A stretch of DNA of 64,000 nucleotides from Bhargavaea changchunensis (lineage in GTDB: Bacteria; Bacillota; Bacilli; Bacillales_A; Planococcaceae). The translations under genes and the position numbers were made by a program. Below are positions 59,655 to 64,000 of this stretch, piece by piece. The DNA is taken from NCBI RefSeq assembly GCF_042665595.1, contig NZ_JBHTCT010000003.1:1-64000 (forward strand). The letters run 5' to 3'. The notes beneath the pieces were generated by a model. The model was not told the DNA's origin and did not search any database. It was given only the letters and a program-made list of their open reading frames with translations. The first letter of the stretch is position 1; each line of letters starts with the position of its first letter.

Positions 59655-61529
59655 GTGACAACTGTTGCGAATTCAGTCGGACAAAAGAAAGGGTTCGGCG
59701 CGACGCTGTGGGATTGGTTGACCACAGTCGACCACAAGAAGATCGGTATCCTTTACCTCATCGGCGGCGGTTTCTTCTTCGTCCTCGGCGGTATTGAAGC
59801 CATGCTGATCCGTCTGCAGCTTCTCATACCGAATAACGACTTCGTAAGTGCTGGTTTCTTTAACGAGCTAATCACCATGCACGGTACGACAATGATCTTC
59901 TTGGCAGCGATGCCGCTTTTGTTCGGATTTATGAACGCCATCGTCCCGTTACAGATCGGGGCGCGTGACGTTGCGTTTCCATTCATCAACTCCCTTGGCT
60001 TCTGGATGTTCTTCTTCGGCGGTCTCTTCCTGAACCTGAGCTGGTTCCTGGACGCTGCACCTGATGCCGGGTGGACATCCTATGCATCCCTGTCGATTGC
60101 TTCGACGGGCCACGGGATCGACTTCTATGCAATCGGTCTCCAGATTGCCGGTGCGGGTACGCTCATGGCGGGGATCAACTTCCTCGTCACAATCATCAAC
60201 ATGCGTGCACCTGGTATGACTTACATGCGTATGCCGCTGTTCACTTGGACAACGTTTGTGGCATCCGCACTGATCCTGTTCGCATTCCCGCCACTCACAA
60301 TCGGGATTTTCTTCCTGACATTCGACCGGATGTTCGGCGGTAACTTCTTTGATCATACGGCGGGCGGCAACACGATCATCTGGGAGCATATCTTCTGGAT
60401 TTTCGGTCACCCTGAGGTATACATCCTGATCCTTCCGGCGTTCGGGATCTTCTCTGAGATTTTCTCGGTATTCGCCCGGAAGCGTCTGTTCGGTTACTCT
60501 GCGATGGTCTTCGCGACGGTCCTCATCGGGTTCCTCGGATTCATGGTATGGGCCCACCACATGTTCACGGTCGGTCTCGGACCGACGGCCAACGCGATCT
60601 TCGCCGTTGCGACAATGGCGATCGCCGTTCCGACAGGGGTCAAGATCTTCAACTGGCTTCTGACCATCTGGGGCGGAAGCATCAAGATCACGACTCCGAT
60701 GCTTTATGCGCTCGGATTCATCCCGTCGTTCGTCATGGGCGGCGTCACAGGTGTCCAGCAGGGTGCTGCACCGCTTGACTACCAGCTCCATGACTCGTAC
60801 TTCATCGTTGCCCACTTCCACTACGTCATCGTCGGTGGTGTCGTTCTCGCGATTCTTGCAGCGACACACTACTGGTGGCCAAAGATGTTCGGTACAATGC
60901 TCAGCGAAAAGCTCGGCAAAATCACTTTCTGGTTCTTCTTCATCGGTTTCCATATGACGTTCTTCCTGCAGCACTTCCTCGGTCTGATGGGGATGCCTCG
61001 CCGGGTATGGACTTACATGGACGGCCAGGGATGGAACCTGTTCAACATGATCAGTACGATTGGTGCAATCCTTATGGCAATCGGCGTCATCGTGCTCATC
61101 ATCAACATCATCATGACAACTGCGAAGAACGTTCGTGTCGGCAACGACCCATGGGAAGACGGCCGTACACTCGAGTGGGCGATTCCTTCGCCGCCACCGT
61201 TCTACAACTTTGCCCAGACTCCGCTCGTCCGCGGCCTGGACACGTACTGGATCGAAAAGCAGGAGGGCCATAACGGTTATACTGCTGCCGAGCCGGTAAC
61301 CGATATCCACATGCCTAACGGTTCGATCATTCCGTTCTTCATGACACTCGGACTCTTTATCGCTGGCTTTGGTGCGATGTACCGCGTCGACCATAGCTGG
61401 GGACTTGCTGTCCTGATCTTCGGGCTTGCCTTCACGTTCCTGATGATGGCGCTCCGCTCGATCAAGGATGACCTCGGATATTACGTAACGAAAGACCAAA
61501 TCCGCCGCACGGAAAGGGGGCGTGACTGA
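59655..61529 (+). CDS. ctaD: Cytochrome caa3 oxidase subunit I (CtaD)
   Basis: 624 residues with about 14 helices. Heme and CuB ligands: HGTTMIF (low-spin His), WIFGHPEVYILILPAFGI with HPEVY (His-Tyr crosslink), WAHHMFTVG (CuB histidines) and HFHYVIVGG (heme a and a3 His). Core of the proton-pumping terminal oxidase. GTG 59655 has AAAGGAGGG about 9 bp upstream. Overlaps ctaE by one base. Confidence 0.95.
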   Translation: MTTVANSVGQKKGFGATLWDWLTTVDHKKIGILYLIGGGFFFVLGGIEAMLIRLQLLIPNNDFVSAGFFNELITMHGTTMIFLAAMPLLFGFMNAIVPLQIGARDVAFPFINSLGFWMFFFGGLFLNLSWFLDAAPDAGWTSYASLSIASTGHGIDFYAIGLQIAGAGTLMAGINFLVTIINMRAPGMTYMRMPLFTWTTFVASALILFAFPPLTIGIFFLTFDRMFGGNFFDHTAGGNTIIWEHIFWIFGHPEVYILILPAFGIFSEIFSVFARKRLFGYSAMVFATVLIGFLGFMVWAHHMFTVGLGPTANAIFAVATMAIAVPTGVKIFNWLLTIWGGSIKITTPMLYALGFIPSFVMGGVTGVQQGAAPLDYQLHDSYFIVAHFHYVIVGGVVLAILAATHYWWPKMFGTMLSEKLGKITFWFFFIGFHMTFFLQHFLGLMGMPRRVWTYMDGQGWNLFNMISTIGAILMAIGVIVLIINIIMTTAKNVRVGNDPWEDGRTLEWAIPSPPPFYNFAQTPLVRGLDTYWIEKQEGHNGYTAAEPVTDIHMPNGSIIPFFMTLGLFIAGFGAMYRVDHSWGLAVLIFGLAFTFLMMALRSIKDDLGYYVTKDQIRRTERGRD

Positions 61530-62155
61530 TGGATCTGAATACTAAATTCACACCTCAGTCCTGGCCGGATCATCCCGAAACGGCTACGATGGAAGCCAAG
61601 AACAAGTTTGTTGGCTTCTGGCTCTTCCTCGGTGGAGAGACCGTCCTGTTTGCCACGCTCTTTGCAACGTATCTCGCGCTTAAAAATTCGGTTCCTGACG
61701 GGAACGAGTTCCGCACCGAGACGCTCTTTGAACTGCCGCTTGTCTTCGTCATGACGATGCTTCTTTTGACTTCGTCCCTTACGAGCGTATATGCGATGTA
61801 TCACATGAAAAACTACAACTTCAAGGCGATGCAGGTCTGGCTTGCCATCACCGGCTTCCTTGGCCTCGGCTTCCTTGCTCTTGAAGTATACGAGTTCAAT
61901 CACTACATCCATCTCGGCTTCACATTCGGCAACAGTGCATTCAGTTCGGCATTCTATACACTTGTCGGCACGCACGGTCTCCACGTTGCGATCGGCCTTG
62001 TCTGGCTGACGCTTCTGATCCTGCGGAACGCAAAACGCGGACTGAACCTGTACAATGCCACGAAGTACTATACGTTCTCGCTCTACTGGCACTTTATCGA
62101 CGTCGTATGGGTATTCATCTTCACGGTAGTCTACTTGATGGGAGTGGTCGGTTAA
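61529..62155 (+). CDS. ctaE: Cytochrome caa3 oxidase subunit III (CtaE)
   Basis: 208 residues, five helices, with family motifs FWLFLGGETVLFATLFATYLA, FTLGTHGLHV-type block (YTLVGTHGLHVAIGLVWL) and the C-terminal YWHFIDVVWVFIFTVVYL. Stabilises subunit I. Start ATG overlaps the ctaD stop (TGATG) with GGGGG upstream. Confidence 0.94.
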   Translation: MDLNTKFTPQSWPDHPETATMEAKNKFVGFWLFLGGETVLFATLFATYLALKNSVPDGNEFRTETLFELPLVFVMTMLLLTSSLTSVYAMYHMKNYNFKAMQVWLAITGFLGLGFLALEVYEFNHYIHLGFTFGNSAFSSAFYTLVGTHGLHVAIGLVWLTLLILRNAKRGLNLYNATKYYTFSLYWHFIDVVWVFIFTVVYLMGVVG

Positions 62156-62156
62156 G

Positions 62157-62489
62157 ATGGCACACGATATCGAGATCATTGAAAAGACACCGGCCGAGTA
62201 TTCGTACAAGAAGCGCCGTTCTGACCGGTTGATGCGCAGCCAGCTGATGATGTTCGCGCTCATGATCTTCATGACGCTGATCTCCTTCGCGGCTGTCCAG
62301 GCAGGTTTCTCTGCCTACTTCGTCGTCCCGGTCGTGCTGCTTCTTGCAGCGGTACAGGTCGGACTGCAGCTGTATTACTTCATGCACATGAGCGAAAAAG
62401 GCCATGGCCTGGTTGCCTTCTTCATGTACGGCGGGATGCTCATTGCATTCCTGACCGTGCTGGCATTTGTCACCATCATCTGGTGGTAA
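62157..62489 (+). CDS. ctaF: Cytochrome caa3 oxidase subunit IV (CtaF)
   Basis: 110 residues with three helices (LMMFALMIFMTLISFAAVQ, YFVVPVVLLLAAVQVGLQLYYF with HMSEKGHG, GGMLIAFLTVLAFVTIIWW), the Gram-positive subunit IV plan. It starts one base after the ctaE stop; a strong terminator follows. Confidence 0.92.
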   Translation: MAHDIEIIEKTPAEYSYKKRRSDRLMRSQLMMFALMIFMTLISFAAVQAGFSAYFVVPVVLLLAAVQVGLQLYYFMHMSEKGHGLVAFFMYGGMLIAFLTVLAFVTIIWW

Positions 62490-62497
62490 TGCTGCAA

Positions 62498-62533
62498 CAT
62501 CCCGGAAGCAAATTGCTTCCGGGATGTTTTTTT
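62498..62533 (+). terminator. Rho-independent terminator after ctaF
   Basis: CATCCCGGAAGC pairs with GCTTCCGGGATG around AAATT, followed by TTTTTTT. Confidence 0.94.
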
Positions 62534-62669
62534 CGTTTTCTGTTGGCTTATGCTTGGAACAGGCGGCCCGTCTGTTGCAGTCCTTTCAGACAGGTGTCAT
62601 AGTTCGTTCATTGATTCGCCTATCTCCCGGGCTTATAATGGGAGGAGACCTTTAAAAGGAGCGATGGCA

Positions 62670-63599
62670 ATGGTGCCAATTAGCATATTCGGTTTCAGGG
62701 CGCTTTGGAGCCCCTACTTTTTTCTGACGCTCGTTGTCCTGTTCCTGCTCTACCTGGCCATCACCGTTAAATGGCGTGACCGGTTCGGGGGAAGCGAACC
62801 GCTCTCTCGCAGTGAACTGATCTACTTTTCATTAGGGCTGCTCTTGGTATACATCACCAAGGGTTCGCCAATTGATCTTCTTGGACATATTCTGTTCAGC
62901 ATGCATATGGTCCAGATGGCGGTTCTCCTCCTGATCGCTGCACCGTTCCTCATCAAGGGGATTCCGATGTGGATCTGGAGAAAAGTATTCGCTGTACCTG
63001 TTCTCGGAACAGTTCTCCGTGTGCTTACGAAACCGCTTGTCAGCGTCATCTTATTCAGCGCGATGTTCTCGGTCTATCACCTCCCAGCAATTCTCGATAC
63101 GATCAAGCTCAGCATCCCGCTTCATGCGGTCTTCACAATTACGCTCTTTATATCGGCGCTGTGCCTCTGGTGGCCGCTCATCAACGAGAACGACTTTGCA
63201 CCCAGACTTAAGCAGGGTCTGCACAAAATCGCCTATATCATCTCCAGCGCGATTCTGATCACTCCTGCTTGTGCACTCATCATATTTGTCGATACGCCTG
63301 TATACGAGACCTATCAAAGCGGGGAAGCATGGCTCATGTCAATGGCGCTCTGCGTTCCCGCCTCGACCCTCAGTGCGTTGTCAGGCACCGGCCTTTCAGG
63401 ACCGGAAGTGTTCACTTCCATGCCGATCCTCTATGATCAGCAGATGGGCGGTGTCATGATGAAGATTCTCCAGGAAATCATATACGGGGTTGTACTCGGC
63501 AAGATCTTCCTGGGCTGGTTCCGTCATGAGCGTGACAATGCCGATGAACTCACACAAAAACAACTGCTTGAACGCAAGCGGCTCTCGATGTACAACTGA
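62670..63599 (+). CDS. ctaG: Cytochrome c oxidase assembly protein CtaG (Caa3_CtaG family)
   Basis: 309 residues, about seven helices, with HILFSMHMVQMAVLLLIAAPFLIKGIP and LCLWWPLINE, the Caa3_CtaG pattern. Needed for caa3 oxidase assembly, probably copper delivery; the His/Met-rich helix HILFSMHMVQM fits metal binding. ATG 62670 has GGAG 8 bp upstream; ATG 62664 is too near. Separated from ctaF by a terminator. Confidence 0.92.
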   Translation: MVPISIFGFRALWSPYFFLTLVVLFLLYLAITVKWRDRFGGSEPLSRSELIYFSLGLLLVYITKGSPIDLLGHILFSMHMVQMAVLLLIAAPFLIKGIPMWIWRKVFAVPVLGTVLRVLTKPLVSVILFSAMFSVYHLPAILDTIKLSIPLHAVFTITLFISALCLWWPLINENDFAPRLKQGLHKIAYIISSAILITPACALIIFVDTPVYETYQSGEAWLMSMALCVPASTLSALSGTGLSGPEVFTSMPILYDQQMGGVMMKILQEIIYGVVLGKIFLGWFRHERDNADELTQKQLLERKRLSMYN

Positions 63600-63625
63600 G
63601 CTGACAATAGGGGGATAACATTCAG

Positions 63626-64000
63626 ATGTCACTGCCGATCTTACCGACCATCAGTACATTCTTCATCGTCCTGAGTGCGATTTTAGTCGCCATCGGATGG
63701 TCGCTTATCAGAAAGCGGAAAGTGGAAGCCCACAAGAAGACAATGCTGGCTGCAGGCGTTTCAGCCCTTCTGTTCTTCATCATTTATCTGTCAAGGACTG
63801 TGTTTATAGGGAATACATCGTTCGGCGGTCCGGAAGAACTGAAGATCTATTACACCGTCTTCCTGGTTTTCCACATCATTCTGGCGACAACAGGTGCAGT
63901 ATTCGGACTTGTTTCGATTTACACCGGTCTCAAGGAAGTTCTTCCGCGCCACCGTAAGATAGGTCCCGTTACAAGCATCATCTGGTTCTTTACCGCCATC
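63626..64000 (+). CDS. ctaM: DUF420 membrane protein, CtaM/YozB-like (3' end outside window)
   Basis: The first 125 codons are visible. Four helices so far (TFFIVLSAILVAIGWSLI, MLAAGVSALLFFIIYL, YTVFLVFHIILATTGAVFG, and one starting at the window edge) and the motif HKKTMLAAGVSALLFFIIYL with FHIILA are typical of DUF420 proteins; members (CtaM in Staphylococcus, YozB in Bacillus) are needed for heme-copper oxidase activity. GGGGGAT about 11 bp before ATG 63626. Follows ctaG by 26 bp, so cotranscription is likely. Confidence 0.85.
   Translation, partial: MSLPILPTISTFFIVLSAILVAIGWSLIRKRKVEAHKKTMLAAGVSALLFFIIYLSRTVFIGNTSFGGPEELKIYYTVFLVFHIILATTGAVFGLVSIYTGLKEVLPRHRKIGPVTSIIWFFTAI

Noticed and set aside
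59949..61499. Long minus-strand frame opposite ctaD
   Set aside because: Antisense to a highly conserved oxidase gene; charged, low-complexity translation typical of a codon-bias shadow.

Overview
The window reads as chromosome of a Gram-positive, low-GC-phylum rod of the order Bacillales, but with GC-rich sequence for that group; a Planococcaceae-type genome (Bhargavaea-like) is my best guess, an inference from base composition by eye and family resemblance only. The main support is gene order. From left to right the recognisable genes follow the Bacillus subtilis map in compressed form: sigI-rsgI, ktrD, a PAS sensor kinase, an MhqR-type MarR regulator, ykvS, a Spo0E-like phosphatase, ykwC, ykyB, ykuL (cbpB/darB), ccpC, then after a gap ktrC, rnjA-rpoY, ykrA, def, ykyA, pdhABCD, speA, yktA, yktB, ykzI-like, yktC, ylaF, typA, ylaH, ylaI, ylaL, ylaN, ftsW, pycA, ctaA, ctaB-ctaCDEFG and ctaM.

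Layout. 1-500: 5' end of an IS1182-type transposase, a dispersed repeat and a SigI-type promoter. 0.5-11 kb: SigI/RsgI stress switch, K+ channel, two-component/Spo0E-type regulation, c-di-AMP receptor CbpB and CcpC. 11-22.7 kb: an eight-gene co-oriented operon with two large vWA proteins, a DUF58 protein, a MoxR AAA+ ATPase, an ABC ATPase/permease pair and two large membrane/surface proteins; it has no counterpart at this place in the B. subtilis order and is the largest candidate undescribed system here. 22.7-23.1 kb: a non-coding array of six 11-bp boxes at exact 21-bp spacing with one inversion. 23.1-30.8 kb: MFS exporter, a polyamine uptake operon (xre-potABCD) with a palindromic operator, a CorA-like protein and a Cys-rich small protein. 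30.9-36 kb: KtrC, RNase J1/epsilon subunit, HAD phosphatase, deformylase, YkyA, and a tiny gene for a 23-residue, strongly cationic amphipathic peptide with its own consensus promoter, palindromic operator, strong Shine-Dalgarno and terminator. 36-41 kb: pyruvate dehydrogenase operon. 41-51.5 kb: deacetylase lipoprotein, arginine decarboxylase, nitronate monooxygenase, many conserved small proteins, TypA, and two more copies of the dispersed repeat. 51.5-64 kb: FtsW, pyruvate carboxylase and the heme A / caa3 oxidase genes.

How the genes fit together. Central carbon flow is well represented: pyruvate dehydrogenase, pyruvate carboxylase, CcpC (TCA-cycle repressor) and the caa3 terminal oxidase with heme O/A synthesis. 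KtrC, KtrD, CbpB and PycA form a potassium / c-di-AMP theme known from B. subtilis and Listeria. SpeA and PotABCD together give polyamine synthesis and uptake. Terminators separate most transcription units clearly, and many starts were set by ribosome binding sites rather than the longest reading frame; alternative TTG/GTG starts are used for speA, potC, ctaD, pdhC, ykwC, sigI and probably ylaH.
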